Assembly (NCBI RefSeq): GCF_003946885.1
Contig: NZ_RWKQ01000002.1
Location: forward strand, 1 to 37,490
Length of the DNA: 37,490 nucleotides
Reading direction: 5' to 3'
Source: Specibacter cremeus
Lineage (GTDB): Bacteria > Actinomycetota > Actinomycetes > Actinomycetales > Micrococcaceae
In this document: positions 8,980-17,954 of the stretch, piece after piece
Numbering within the stretch: position 1 is the stretch's first letter
Layout of the letters: every line of letters starts with the position of its first letter
Position numbers and translations under genes: made by a program
The notes under the pieces: generated by a model
What the model saw: the letters and a program-made list of their open reading frames with translations, nothing else
What the model was told of the DNA's origin: nothing
Database searches by the model: none

Positions 8980-9591
8980 ATGCAGCATACCGGCGGCCCC
9001 GGCTGGAGGATCACGATGGATACCTCCTCGGCCCTGCTCATAGCCTTGTACATTCGCGATGTGGCCGGGCTCGACGGCGCCGGAACCCCCGCACTATCCC
9101 ACATCGCCCCGCAGGTGCGGGCCGCCGACCACACGCGGCTGACCGCCCACATCGGCGGGGCCGCGGCGCTGCGCACCCAGTGGGAGGCGTGGTGGGAGAC
9201 GCTCATGGCCGGCCGGCCGCAAATGGAGCCGGAGCTCTCACCGCCGGAGTTCAGCTCCTTCGCCGCCACGCCGGCGCTGCAACGGGTCCTGCAGGCGCAC
9301 TTCGGCGCCGCCCTGACGTGGGCGCGCGAGCGCACCAGCGCCTACAACCGCATGGCCGAGCAGCGCGAGACGCTCGGGTCGGGCAAGATCCTGGCCGAAC
9401 TCGTCCAGAACCGTGAACTCGAGCTGGGGCGCAACGCCCGCGACTTCACCCTGACCATCGTCGAGATGCCGCTGGCCGAGCAGCGCGCCTGGTTCATCGA
9501 GCCGGACCGGCTCATCATGAGCCAGCACCTGCTCGACGACCACGACGCGTTCCTCAGCTACGTCCAGCCGGTCGTCGAACTGCTCGTCTGA
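8980..9591 (+). CDS. Unrecognised 203-residue cytosolic protein
   Basis: I do not recognise this family. The product is soluble, rich in Trp, Glu and Leu, with no signal peptide or membrane segment and mostly predicted helix. The N-terminal part has a TWEAWWE-like stretch (TQWEAWWETLM near residue 67). The C-terminal part (EMPLAEQRAWFIEPDRLIMSQ) looks like alternating strand and helix. ATG 8980 has a GGAGG site at 8969-8973; ATG 9016 also has GGAGG and would shorten it by 12 residues. TAATCT at 8926-8931, overlapping the TetR stop, may be its -10. Codon use matches its neighbours, which supports a real gene. It converges on the lysozyme-like gene, 24 bases away. Confidence 0.7.
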   Translation: MQHTGGPGWRITMDTSSALLIALYIRDVAGLDGAGTPALSHIAPQVRAADHTRLTAHIGGAAALRTQWEAWWETLMAGRPQMEPELSPPEFSSFAATPALQRVLQAHFGAALTWARERTSAYNRMAEQRETLGSGKILAELVQNRELELGRNARDFTLTIVEMPLAEQRAWFIEPDRLIMSQHLLDDHDAFLSYVQPVVELLV

Positions 9592-9615
9592 GCCGGCCGG
9601 ACAGGGCCTGACTCG

Positions 9616-10482
9616 CTATTGTCCGCCCCGGACGGTGATGACAACCGTCCCCGCGGCCGAGGGTGCGGCGCGCCACCCGACGTTCGCGCCGCCGTCGTTC
9701 GCGGAGCGCACCCACGCCTTGCCGTCGTGCGCCACCTCGGTGATGCCGAGCGCCGACGCGTTCGCCACGGCCCACTGGGCCACGCTCCAGCCGAGCGTGT
9801 CCGACGCCGGGATGGTCACCGTGGCGCCGGCCGCGGAGATGCCGCCCAGATTCCCGTAGGCGGCGGCCAGGGCGTCGGTCACGGCCGTGGCCGAGCCGGC
9901 CTTCGTGGGGTCCGCCAGCGTGCAGCTGAGCGCGCCCGGGGAGTTGCCGGTCAGCGCCGAGGCGAAGGCCTTCGCGACGGATTCGTGCTTGGCGTACGCG
10001 GCGGGGTAGGCGGAGCGTTGCACCACCTGGGCCGCCTCCGTGATCGGCATGTCGGCATACCCGGTGACGGTGTCGAGCTCGTTGAAGAACGCGTTCGCCG
10101 AGTAGACGGGGTCCAGGATCTGCGCCTCGGTGCCCCAGCCCTGTGACGGGCGCTGCTGGAAGAGGCCCAGCGAATCCATGTCGCCGTGCGTGATGTTGCG
10201 CAGCTTGGACTCCTGCATGGCCACCGCCAAGCCGATCGACGCGGCCCGTGCCGGCATGCCGCGGCGCACCGAGATGGCGGAGATCAGCGCCGCGTTCGCC
10301 GCCTGGTCGGTGGCCAGGGTGGCTTTCGCGTCGCCGACCGACGCCGTGCAGCCCACGGCCAGCGGCGGGGCGAACATGCCGCGAAACGCGTTCGCCACCC
10401 AGATGCCGCCGCCGGCCAGCAGCCCGACGGTCACCAGCACGATGACCAGCCAGGTGGCGGCCGCGCGGCGCCGGCGCGCCAT
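9616..10482 (-). CDS. Membrane-anchored lysozyme-like (transglycosylase-type) protein
   Basis: A 288-residue protein with a basic start (MARRRRAAA), one transmembrane helix at about residues 10-30 and an extracytoplasmic domain. Residues about 60-190 carry AVAMQESKLRN and DSLGLFQQRPSQGWGT, a pattern seen in actinobacterial lysozyme-like or lytic-transglycosylase-like proteins; the Glu in MQES is the likely acid if it is active. A second C-terminal segment (about 200-288) is Ala-rich and may bind wall material. The start is ATG 10482, directly after an in-frame GTG. It follows dapD by 18 bases in the same direction and is probably co-transcribed, linking peptidoglycan precursor synthesis with wall handling. 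Enzyme activity is not proven. Confidence 0.72.
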   Translation of the reverse strand: MARRRRAAATWLVIVLVTVGLLAGGGIWVANAFRGMFAPPLAVGCTASVGDAKATLATDQAANAALISAISVRRGMPARAASIGLAVAMQESKLRNITHGDMDSLGLFQQRPSQGWGTEAQILDPVYSANAFFNELDTVTGYADMPITEAAQVVQRSAYPAAYAKHESVAKAFASALTGNSPGALSCTLADPTKAGSATAVTDALAAAYGNLGGISAAGATVTIPASDTLGWSVAQWAVANASALGITEVAHDGKAWVRSANDGGANVGWRAAPSAAGTVVITVRGGQ

Positions 10483-10500
10483 CACCGGCGGCCCGGTACG

Positions 10501-11493
10501 CTAGTTCGCATGCAGGGCGTCGTTGAGCTCGACGCTCTGGCCCTTGCGCGGCAGCACCTCGACCTCGCCCGTGCTCGAGTTGCGGCGGAACAGCAGGTTC
10601 GGCGTGCCGGAGAGCTCCACGGCCTTGACGATGACGCTGGTGTCCTCGCCGTCGTCGTTCTTCGGGCCGAGCACGCGCACCCGCGTGCCAGCGGTGACGT
10701 ACAGGCCGGCCTCCACCACGGAGTCGTCGCCGATCGAGATGCCCACGCCCGAGTTCGCGCCGAGCAGCACGCGCTCGCCCAGGGCGATGCGTTCCTTGCC
10801 GCCGCCGGACAGCGTGCCCATGATGGACGCGCCGCCGCCCACATCGGTGCCGTCGCCGGCCACGACCCCGGCCGAGATGCGGCCCTCCACCATCGAGGCG
10901 CCCAGCGTGCCGGCATTGAAGTTCACGAAGCCCTCGTGCATGACCGTGGTGCCCTCGGCCAGGTGCGCGCCGAGGCGGACCCGGTCGGCGTCGGCGATGC
11001 GCACGCCGGAGGGGACGACGTAGTCGACCATGCGCGGGAACTTGTCCACGCCGTACACCGTCACGGCGCCGCGCCGGCGCAGCTTGGCGCGCGTGAGCTC
11101 GAAGCCCTCCACGGCGGCCGGGCCGAAGTTCGTCCACACCACGTTGGCCAGCTTGCCGAAGATGCCGTCCAGGTTGATGCTGTTCGGGGCGGCCAGCCGG
11201 TGCGAGAGCAGGTGCAGGCGCAGGTAGGCGTCGACGGTGTCCGCCGGGGCCCGGTCCAGGTCGATCTGGGCGAACACGACCTGCGCGCTGACGCCGCGGT
11301 CCGGGTCCGTGCCGGCCGCCGCCAGGTCCTGGAGGTCGTCGCCGGCCGCCGGCGCGTTCCCGAGCGTCTCGGCGGCCAGGCCGAGCGCGGGGGCGGGGAA
11401 CCAGACGTCCAGCACGGTGCCGGCGTCGGTGATGGTGGCCAGGCCGAAGCCGTGGGCGGAGCGGGGGGCAGTCGATTCGGCTGTCTCAGTCAT
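10501..11493 (-). CDS. dapD: Tetrahydrodipicolinate N-succinyltransferase DapD
   Basis: Succinyl-CoA-dependent enzyme of the lysine/meso-diaminopimelate succinylase branch (EC 2.3.1.117); 330 residues, close to the mycobacterial type. The N-terminal region is alpha/beta, and residues about 170-290 form a left-handed beta-helix of hexapeptide repeats (for example [20 protein letters not shown]). [10 protein letters not shown] matches the segment carrying the catalytic glutamate in the M. tuberculosis enzyme. The trimer is cytosolic. The start at 11493 is supported by a minus-strand TAGACT six bases upstream. It diverges from dapE across only 57 bases, giving balanced expression of two consecutive-branch genes. 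Confidence 0.93.
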   Translation of the reverse strand: MTETAESTAPRSAHGFGLATITDAGTVLDVWFPAPALGLAAETLGNAPAAGDDLQDLAAAGTDPDRGVSAQVVFAQIDLDRAPADTVDAYLRLHLLSHRLAAPNSINLDGIFGKLANVVWTNFGPAAVEGFELTRAKLRRRGAVTVYGVDKFPRMVDYVVPSGVRIADADRVRLGAHLAEGTTVMHEGFVNFNAGTLGASMVEGRISAGVVAGDGTDVGGGASIMGTLSGGGKERIALGERVLLGANSGVGISIGDDSVVEAGLYVTAGTRVRVLGPKNDDGEDTSVIVKAVELSGTPNLLFRRNSSTGEVEVLPRKGQSVELNDALHAN

Positions 11494-11499
11494 GGTCCA

Positions 11500-11505
11500 A
11501 GTCTA
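11500..11505 (-). promoter_or_regulatory. -10 box of leaderless dapD promoter
   Basis: Minus-strand TAGACT, preceded by TTGGC, then six bases and the ATG at 11493. No Shine-Dalgarno. It faces the dapE promoter. Confidence 0.6.
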
Positions 11506-11538
11506 GCCAAGGACGCCGGGGCGCCCGGTCCCGCTGGG

Positions 11539-11544
11539 TAAGCT
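11539..11544 (+). promoter_or_regulatory. -10 box of leaderless dapE promoter
   Basis: TAAGCT, six bases (GGCGGG), then ATG 11551. The spacing suits transcription starting at the A of ATG. Confidence 0.6.
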
Positions 11545-11550
11545 GGCGGG

Positions 11551-12648
11551 ATGAGTAACAACGACGGCGGCCCGGTCGCCTTGGACCTGCGGGCGGACGT
11601 GGCGCTGCTGACGGCGGCGCTGCTGGACATCGAGAGCGTGTCCGGGAACGAGACGGCCTTGGCGGACGCGGTCGAGGCGGCGTTGCGGCCGTTGGCGCAC
11701 CTGTCCGTGGTGCGCAACGGGGACGCGATCGTGGCCCGCACGTCCCTTGGCCGGGCGCAGCGGGTCATCCTGGCCGGGCACCTGGACACGGTGCCGCTGC
11801 CCACGGTGCCCGGGTCGCGCGGCACCGTGCCCGCCAGCTGGGACGGCGACGTGCTGTACGGCCGCGGGGCCACCGACATGAAGGGCGGCGTCGCCGTCCA
11901 GCTGGCCATCGCCGCCGCGCTGGCCGAACCCAACAGGGACATCACGTTCGTCTTCTACGACCACGAGGAGGTCGAGGCCGCCAAGAGCGGGCTGGGCCGG
12001 CTGGTCCGCGAACACCGGGAGCTGCTGGACGCCGACTTCGGCATCCTGCTCGAGCCGACGAACGGGGTCGTGGAGGGCGGCTGCAACGGGACCATGCGGT
12101 TCCAGGCGACGACGGCCGGCCGGGCCGCGCATTCGGCCCGTGCCTGGATGGGGGAGAACGCCATCCACGCGGCGGCACCCATCCTGGCCCGGCTGGCCGC
12201 GTATGAACCGTCGACCGTCGCCGTGGACGGGCTGGACTACCGGGAGTCGTTGAACGCCGTGCGCATCAATGGCGGCACGGCCGGCAACGTCATCCCGGAC
12301 CGGTGCGTGGTGGAGATCAACTACCGGTTCGCCCCGGACAAGACGCCGGCGCAGGCCGAGGCGCACGTGCGCGACTTGTTGGCCGGGTTCGACGTCGTGC
12401 GCACCGACGCGGCCGCGGGCGCCCGGCCCGGACTGGACGCCCCGGCTGCGGCCAGCTTCGTGGCCGCGGTCGGCGGGACACCGCTGCCCAAGTACGGCTG
12501 GACCGACGTCGCCCGCCTCGGCGAACTCGGCATCCCGGCCGTCAATTTCGGCCCGGGAGACGCGCTGCTGGCCCACTCGGACAACGAGCACGTGCCCGCC
12601 GCGGCCATCCGGGACTGCCTGGCCGCGCTGCTGCGCTGGCTCGGCTGA
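11551..12648 (+). CDS. dapE: Succinyl-diaminopimelate desuccinylase DapE
   Basis: M20A two-zinc hydrolase that converts N-succinyl-LL-diaminopimelate to LL-diaminopimelate and succinate. The 365-residue product shows AGHLDTVP with H77 and the adjacent catalytic D79, the bridging D109 in GATDMKGG, the catalytic/ligand pair E139-E140 in DHEEVEA, and a C-terminal AHSDNEHVP with the last metal histidine. The lid/dimerisation domain lies at about residues 170-290. Together with dapC and dapD in this window it completes the branch from tetrahydrodipicolinate to LL-diaminopimelate. The leaderless-type promoter decides the start. The gene ends 12 bases before a palindromic repeat block shared with gluD. 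Confidence 0.92.
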   Translation: MSNNDGGPVALDLRADVALLTAALLDIESVSGNETALADAVEAALRPLAHLSVVRNGDAIVARTSLGRAQRVILAGHLDTVPLPTVPGSRGTVPASWDGDVLYGRGATDMKGGVAVQLAIAAALAEPNRDITFVFYDHEEVEAAKSGLGRLVREHRELLDADFGILLEPTNGVVEGGCNGTMRFQATTAGRAAHSARAWMGENAIHAAAPILARLAAYEPSTVAVDGLDYRESLNAVRINGGTAGNVIPDRCVVEINYRFAPDKTPAQAEAHVRDLLAGFDVVRTDAAAGARPGLDAPAAASFVAAVGGTPLPKYGWTDVARLGELGIPAVNFGPGDALLAHSDNEHVPAAAIRDCLAALLRWLG

Positions 12649-12659
12649 CCCGACCACCC

Positions 12660-12727
12660 GGTCTCGACAGGCTCGACCACCGGTAGTCGAGCCTGTCGAG
12701 ACCCCGGTGGTCGAGCCTGTCGAGACC
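12660..12727. repeat. Three-unit inverted repeat block between dapE and gluD
   Basis: Unit one (12660-12683) starts GGTCTCGACAGGCTCGACC; an inverted 17-base copy lies at 12687-12703 and an inverted full copy at 12704-12727, ending 2 bases before the gluD stop. Transcripts from either side could fold units one and two, or one and three, into long hairpins. It is likely to act as a bidirectional terminator and belongs to the same family as the dapC leader repeats. Confidence 0.85.
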
Positions 12728-12729
12728 CG

Positions 12730-13590
12730 TCAGGGTTCCGCCAGGTCAACGCGGGCCAGCGCGGTCTTGGCCTTCGCGACCCGGGTCGAGCGGTTCAATC
12801 GGCGTTCGAGCCATTTGGCGACACCGGCCAGGATCAGGCACAGGCCCACGTAGATCACGCCGGCGACCATGAGCGCCGGCACCACCGGTGAACCGTACTG
12901 GACCTGCGAACCGAAGTACGTGGCCTGGAACAGGATCTCGTTGTAGGTGACGATGAAGCCGAGCGCCGTGTCCTTCAGGATGACCACCAGCTGGGCGATG
13001 ATGACCGGCATCATGGCCCGCACGGCCTGGGGCAGCAGGATGCTGACCTGGACCTGCGCCTTGGTCATGCCGACGGCCAGGCCGGCCTCCCGCTGGCCGC
13101 GCGGCAGCGATTCGATGCCGGCGCGGAACACCTCCGCCAGCACCGACCCGTTGTACAGGACCAGGCCGACGACGACGGCCGTGAACGGGGTGATGCCCTC
13201 GACGCCGAGGGACGGCAGGCCGTAGTAGATGATCATCATCAGGATCAGCAGCGGCACGGCCCGGAACAGCTCCGTGAACCAGTAGCACGGGACGCTGATC
13301 CAGCGGCGGTCCGCGAGCCGGCCGAACGCCAGGATGACGCCGACCACGAGGCTGCCGACGGCGGCCGTGCCGAACGCGCCCAACGTGGCGCCGATGCTCG
13401 TCACGATGGTCTGCTGGACGAGTGGGAACCGGAAGATCTGCCACTTCTCGGCCGTGAACTGGCCCGTCTGCGCAAACCTGTACAGGATGAACGCGATGAT
13501 GCCCACGACCACGATTGCCGTGATGATGGACAGGTAGACATTGCGGGTGCGTGCCTTCGGTCCGGGCACGTCAAAGAGAACCGAACTCAT
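12730..13590 (-). CDS. gluD: Glutamate-type ABC transporter permease GluD
   Basis: Inner-membrane permease of 286 residues in the HisM/GluD family, with about five transmembrane helices after a cytoplasmic start. The EAA-type loop contacting the ATPase is seen around GQREAGLAVGMTKAQVQ, followed by ILLPQAVRAMMP. ATG 13590 overlaps the gluC stop by four bases (ATGA), so the permeases are translationally coupled. It forms the channel with GluC, fed by the GluB lipoprotein and powered by GluA. The open frame extends five codons further upstream, but the overlap argues for this start. Substrate specificity for glutamate rests on operon order and resemblance to Corynebacterium gluABCD. Confidence 0.88.
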   Translation of the reverse strand: MSSVLFDVPGPKARTRNVYLSIITAIVVVGIIAFILYRFAQTGQFTAEKWQIFRFPLVQQTIVTSIGATLGAFGTAAVGSLVVGVILAFGRLADRRWISVPCYWFTELFRAVPLLILMMIIYYGLPSLGVEGITPFTAVVVGLVLYNGSVLAEVFRAGIESLPRGQREAGLAVGMTKAQVQVSILLPQAVRAMMPVIIAQLVVILKDTALGFIVTYNEILFQATYFGSQVQYGSPVVPALMVAGVIYVGLCLILAGVAKWLERRLNRSTRVAKAKTALARVDLAEP

Positions 13591-14237
13591 CGGGCCACCC
13601 TCCACTTTTTCTCGAGATATCGCTGCAGCGTGGACAGCACGCCCAGGACCAAGACGATGAAGATGAGCGCCACCCAGAGCAGGCCCACCATCTGCGGTTC
13701 GCCGCGCTCGCTCAGGTTGGCGCGGATGGCGCCCGCCTCGGCGACCGAGAAGCCGGCCGCCACGGTCGTGTTCTTCAGCAACGCGATCAGCACGCTGAAC
13801 AGCGGCGGCACGACGGACCGGAACGCCTGCGGCATGATGATCAGGGACAGGGTCTTGCCGAACGGCAGCCCGATGGCGCGGGCCGCCTCGGCCTGGCCGA
13901 CGGGCACGGTGTTGATGCCGGACCGGATGGTTTCGGCGACATACGTGGCCGTGTACAGGGACAGGCCGATGATCGCGGCGACCATGAAATTGATCTCCGG
14001 CAGGCCGAGCCGCGGATAGCCCAGCGCGAAGAACGCCAGGATCAGGGTCAGTGGCGTGTTGCGGACCGTGTTGACGTACAACGTGCCGGCCGCCCGCATG
14101 GCGGGCACCGGCGAGACGCGCATGGCGGCCACGATGGTGCCCAGGATCAACGCGAAGACCGCCGACACCACGAACAGGATGCCGGTGTTCTTGAAGCCCG
14201 TGACAAACAGGTCAAGGTTGTTGATGAGTGTATCCAC
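13587..14237 (-). CDS. gluC: Glutamate-type ABC transporter permease GluC
   Basis: Inner-membrane permease of 216 residues with about five helices. The conserved cytoplasmic loop GQAEAARAIGLPFGKT followed by LIIMPQAFRSVVPP marks the ATPase contact of the family. It starts at GTG 14237 (GTG GAT ACA) and ends with the four-base overlap into gluD. A 17-base-pair hairpin lies in the gap between gluB and gluC, which probably keeps permease expression lower than that of the binding protein. Works as a heterodimer with GluD. Confidence 0.88.
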   Translation of the reverse strand: MDTLINNLDLFVTGFKNTGILFVVSAVFALILGTIVAAMRVSPVPAMRAAGTLYVNTVRNTPLTLILAFFALGYPRLGLPEINFMVAAIIGLSLYTATYVAETIRSGINTVPVGQAEAARAIGLPFGKTLSLIIMPQAFRSVVPPLFSVLIALLKNTTVAAGFSVAEAGAIRANLSERGEPQMVGLLWVALIFIVLVLGVLSTLQRYLEKKWRVAR

Positions 14238-14276
14238 AGTGCACAGTCGCTTTCAGTGAATCAAGGGGAATGGGAG

Positions 14277-14314
14277 GTGCCGGTGGTGCGGCCAGGGGGC
14301 CGCACCACCGGCAC
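14277..14314 (-). terminator. Hairpin between gluB and gluC
   Basis: Arms 14277-14293 and 14298-14314 pair exactly over 17 bases around a four-base loop. It lies 17 bases after the gluB stop inside the operon. It is likely to be a partial terminator or an RNA 3'-end stabiliser, giving more binding protein than permease. Confidence 0.65.
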
Positions 14315-14331
14315 CGGCAACCGGGGCAGGC

Positions 14332-15228
14332 CTAGTACTGGTCGACCTTCGGCTGCTCCACCTTGGTGCCGGACTTGCCCAGCGTGCTGTCGAAGATCTT
14401 CGTCCAGGTTGCCCCGCCATTGGTGAACATCTCGTTGATGAACGTGCGCAGCGCGGTGTCGCCCTTGGGCAGGCCGACGCCGTACTTCTCCACCGTGAAC
14501 GGCTCGCCGACGACCTTCAGGGTGGCCGGGTCCTGGGACGCATAGCCGAGCAGGATGGCCTGGTCGGTGGTCACCGCGTCGACCGTGCCGCTCTTGAGCG
14601 CGTCAACGCACTTCGAGTACGTGTCGAACTCGGTGGTCTTCGTGTTGGGGAAGTTGGCCTTGATGTTCTGGATCGGCGTGGACCCGGTGGCCGAGCACAC
14701 GTTCTTGCCGGCCAGGTCCTTCTCGCTCTTGATCGTGTCGTTGCTCTTCTTCACCAGCAGGCCCTGGCCGGTGATGAAGTACGGGCCGGCGAAGTCGACG
14801 AGCTTCTTGCGCTTGTCGGTGATGGAGTAGGTGCCCACGTACAGGTCGATGTCGCCGTTGGCCAGAGCGGACTCGCGGTTCGCGGACGGGATCGGCTTGA
14901 ATTCGATCTTGTCCGTGCCGAAGCCCAGCGACGCGGCGGTCCAGCGCGCGATCTCGATGTCGAAGCCGCTGTACTCGCCCGTGGCCGCATCCTTGAAGCC
15001 GAGTCCGGGCTGGTCCTGCTTGACGCCGATGCGGACTTTCCCGTTGGACTTCATCTTGTCGAAGGTCGGGCTGCCGGTGAGTTTGACATCCTTGGCCACG
15101 GCGTACGACGGGCCGCTTTCGGTCCCCGGCGTCGTCGTGCCGCTGCCGCCGCACGCACTGAGCGCCAGGGCGGCCGTCGCGAGCAGGGCAGTGGCGCCCA
15201 GGCGTTTCCTGGTCAGGAAGTTTTTCAT
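14332..15228 (-). CDS. gluB: Glutamate-binding lipoprotein GluB
   Basis: Extracytoplasmic substrate-binding protein of 298 residues, family SBP_bac_3. A signal peptide of about 25 residues ends in the lipobox LSAC followed by a Gly/Ser/Thr linker. The mature domain contains VRIGVKQDQPGLGF, GEYSGFDIEIARW and the two cysteines NVCSATG and YSKCVDA, which may form the disulfide known in some actinobacterial glutamate-binding proteins. ATG 15228 has an AAGGAAC ribosome binding site. Located between gluA and gluC. It delivers substrate to GluCD. Glutamate is the likely ligand from the operon type; aspartate or glutamine cannot be excluded. Confidence 0.9.
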   Translation of the reverse strand: MKNFLTRKRLGATALLATAALALSACGGSGTTTPGTESGPSYAVAKDVKLTGSPTFDKMKSNGKVRIGVKQDQPGLGFKDAATGEYSGFDIEIARWTAASLGFGTDKIEFKPIPSANRESALANGDIDLYVGTYSITDKRKKLVDFAGPYFITGQGLLVKKSNDTIKSEKDLAGKNVCSATGSTPIQNIKANFPNTKTTEFDTYSKCVDALKSGTVDAVTTDQAILLGYASQDPATLKVVGEPFTVEKYGVGLPKGDTALRTFINEMFTNGGATWTKIFDSTLGKSGTKVEQPKVDQY

Positions 15229-15300
15229 GGTGTTCCTTTCGTGAACGGCCGTGAGACCGGCCGTGCGAGTGGTGCCGGGCGGGCCCGGCGTCGAAACCTG

Positions 15301-16056
<756 letters not shown>

Positions 16057-16063
16057 GGCCTCG

Positions 16064-16069
16064 AATCTA
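16064..16069 (-). promoter_or_regulatory. -10 box of the gluABCD operon (leaderless)
   Basis: Minus-strand TAGATT, seven bases, then the ATG at 16056. No ribosome binding site. Likely the only promoter for all four genes. Confidence 0.6.
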
Positions 16070-16164
16070 CCAACATGCGCCCGGCCGGATAACCCAAATC
16101 GCAATCGGTCGCGGATCGTAACGTGTTCGATACGTCCCGCTGCCGCGTTGGCCGCGCCGTGGCA

Positions 16165-16170
16165 TAGCCT
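16165..16170 (+). promoter_or_regulatory. -10 box of leaderless LOG-family gene
   Basis: TAGCCT, six bases (AGGGGG), then ATG 16177. It diverges from the gluA promoter about 95 bases away. Confidence 0.55.
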
Positions 16171-16176
16171 AGGGGG

Positions 16177-16965
16177 ATGAGCGCACCCATCGAATCCAAC
16201 CGGCCCGGATCGGCAGCCATCCTGCGCCGAGGCAGCTGGAAACGCGTCGACGTCGACGGCACCACCTCCGATGCCCGGCTGCTCAAGTCCAAGCTGGGCG
16301 GCGAATTCACGCACACGGACCCGTGGCGCGTCATGCGCATCCAGAGCGAGTTCGTTCAGGGCTTCGACGCGTTGTCCAACATCGGCCCGGCCGTCAGCGT
16401 GTTCGGCTCCGCCCGCACGAAACCGGGCAGCGTCGGCTACCAGGTCGGCGTCGAGGTGGGCCGGCTGCTGGCCGAGCAGGAAGTCGCCGTCATCACCGGC
16501 GGCGGGCCCGGCTCGATGGAGGCGGCCAACAAGGGTGCACGCGAGGCCGGCGGCCTGTCGGTGGGCCTCGGCATCGAGCTGCCGTTCGAGCAGGGCATGA
16601 ACCAGTGGGTGGGGTTGGGTGTGGACTTCCGCTACTTTTTCGCCCGCAAGACCATGTTCGTCAAGTACGCCCAGGGTTTCATCGTGCTGCCCGGCGGCCT
16701 CGGCACGCTGGACGAACTGTTCGAGGCCATGGTGCTTGTGCAGACACGCAAGGTCACGCAGTTCCCGATCGTGCTGATCGGGACGGATTTCTGGCGCCCG
16801 GTGCTGGACTGGATCCGCACCACCATGGTCGATGAGGGCGTGGTGTCCGCCGAGGACGTGGACATCGTCAAGCTGGTGGACTCGGCCGAGGAGGCCGTGG
16901 ACCTGGTCATGGCGGGTGGCGTGCGCGAGCAGGTCGAGGCGTGGCGCCAGCGCATCGAGGACTGA
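16177..16965 (+). CDS. LOG-family (TIGR00730) Rossmann-fold protein
   Basis: A 262-residue cytosolic protein of the lysine decarboxylase-like/LOG family. [14 protein letters not shown] at 108-121 and PGGLGTLDE at 172-180 are the nucleotide-monophosphate binding and catalytic motifs of cytokinin riboside 5'-monophosphate phosphoribohydrolases and related nucleotide 5'-monophosphate nucleosidases. Despite older naming, real lysine decarboxylase activity is not expected. An extra N-terminal segment of about 70 residues precedes the core. In actinobacteria this gene often lies near dapE, as here. A role in nucleotide salvage or cleavage is inferred from the motif only. Confidence 0.88.
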   Translation: MSAPIESNRPGSAAILRRGSWKRVDVDGTTSDARLLKSKLGGEFTHTDPWRVMRIQSEFVQGFDALSNIGPAVSVFGSARTKPGSVGYQVGVEVGRLLAEQEVAVITGGGPGSMEAANKGAREAGGLSVGLGIELPFEQGMNQWVGLGVDFRYFFARKTMFVKYAQGFIVLPGGLGTLDELFEAMVLVQTRKVTQFPIVLIGTDFWRPVLDWIRTTMVDEGVVSAEDVDIVKLVDSAEEAVDLVMAGGVREQVEAWRQRIED

Positions 16966-17019
16966 CGCCGGCGCCCGGCTGACCCGCCATTTCCCGGGCC
17001 GGTCTGGCACCATGGAACG

Positions 17020-17367
17020 GTGATGTATTTCCTGGTCTTCGTGGCCCTGCTGGTGGCCGGCGGTGTTGCCCTGTACGTGGTGGGCCTGCGGCGTCCGGAC
17101 CCGGACGCCGCCCTCCTGCGGGACGGCCTCGCCGATCCCGTGGCCAACCTGCCCCCCGTCCTGTTGCCGGCCGATCCGGTCCCGGCGGACGTCGACAGGC
17201 TGCGGTTCGCCCTGGGCCTGCGCGGCTACCGGATGGACCAGGTCGACGAGGTCCTGGACACGCTGCGCGACCAGTTGGCGGAACGGGACCGGCAGATCAC
17301 CGAGCTGCAGGCCCGGCTCGCGTCCGGCAGTGAGGCGCCGGGCGGCGTCGAGCGGGGGCCGGCGTGA
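17020..17367 (+). CDS. DivIVA-like domain membrane-anchored small protein
   Basis: A 115-residue protein with one N-terminal transmembrane helix (about residues 3-24), a Pro-rich linker and a C-terminal coiled coil. [23 protein letters not shown] matches the DivI1A N-terminal repeat pattern seen in actinobacterial DivIVA-domain proteins. GTG 17020 is immediately followed by ATG 17023; GTG is listed because CACCAT lies six bases upstream as in the other leaderless starts. The stop overlaps the tag GTG (GTGA). It may help place proteins at septum or pole, but this is inferred from the domain alone. Confidence 0.72.
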   Translation: MMYFLVFVALLVAGGVALYVVGLRRPDPDAALLRDGLADPVANLPPVLLPADPVPADVDRLRFALGLRGYRMDQVDEVLDTLRDQLAERDRQITELQARLASGSEAPGGVERGPA

Positions 17368-17954
17368 GCGCCGTCGTCGTCGGTTCCGACGGGCTGGCCC
17401 GCTGCCCCTGGCAGGGCATCGAGACCGACGAACTGTACCAGCGCTACCATGACACCGAATGGGGCCGGCCCGTCTCGGGGGAGCGGGACATGTTCGAGCG
17501 GCTGAGCCTGGAGGCGTTCCAGTCGGGGCTGAGCTGGATCACGATCCTGCGCAAGCGGGACGCGTTCCGCACCGCCTTTGCCGGGTTCGATCCGCACGCC
17601 GTCGCCGCCTTCACGGACGACGACGTCGCGCGGCTCCTGGACGATGCCGGCATTGTGCGCAACGCGGCCAAGATCAACGCCACGATCGCCAATGCGCGTG
17701 CCCTCCTGGCCCTGCCGGACGGCACGACGCTGGCGTCGATCGTGGCCGCGCACGCCCCGGCGGCGCCGCGTCCGGCCACCGATCCGGTGCCCGACAGCAC
17801 GCCCGAGTCCGTGGCCCTGGCGAAGGAATTGAAGAGGAACGGGTTCCGCTTCGTGGGGCCGACGACCGCGTATGCCATGATGCAGGCGATCGGGCTGGTG
17901 GACGACCATGCGCCCGGCTGCTGGGTGCACGACGCGGCCGGCCGGACCACGTGA
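17364..17954 (+). CDS. tag: DNA-3-methyladenine glycosylase I
   Basis: Base-excision enzyme removing 3-methyladenine from alkylated DNA; 196 residues. Compared with E. coli Tag the zinc ligands are conserved as C14 (RCPW), H29 (YHDTEWG) and the C-terminal H and C in DDHAPGCW, and E50 in [12 protein letters not shown] corresponds to the E38 that recognises the base. The GTG at 17364 overlaps the preceding stop, and its own stop overlaps the next GTG, so three genes are coupled in series. Constitutive housekeeping repair is likely; there is no adjacent ada-type regulator. Confidence 0.92.
   Translation: MSAVVVGSDGLARCPWQGIETDELYQRYHDTEWGRPVSGERDMFERLSLEAFQSGLSWITILRKRDAFRTAFAGFDPHAVAAFTDDDVARLLDDAGIVRNAAKINATIANARALLALPDGTTLASIVAAHAPAAPRPATDPVPDSTPESVALAKELKRNGFRFVGPTTAYAMMQAIGLVDDHAPGCWVHDAAGRTT

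Noticed and set aside
9554-11137. A 527-codon minus-strand open frame across dapD and the lysozyme-like gene
   Set aside because: Arg/Gly/Ala-rich composition and full overlap with dapD in another frame; dapD is certain.
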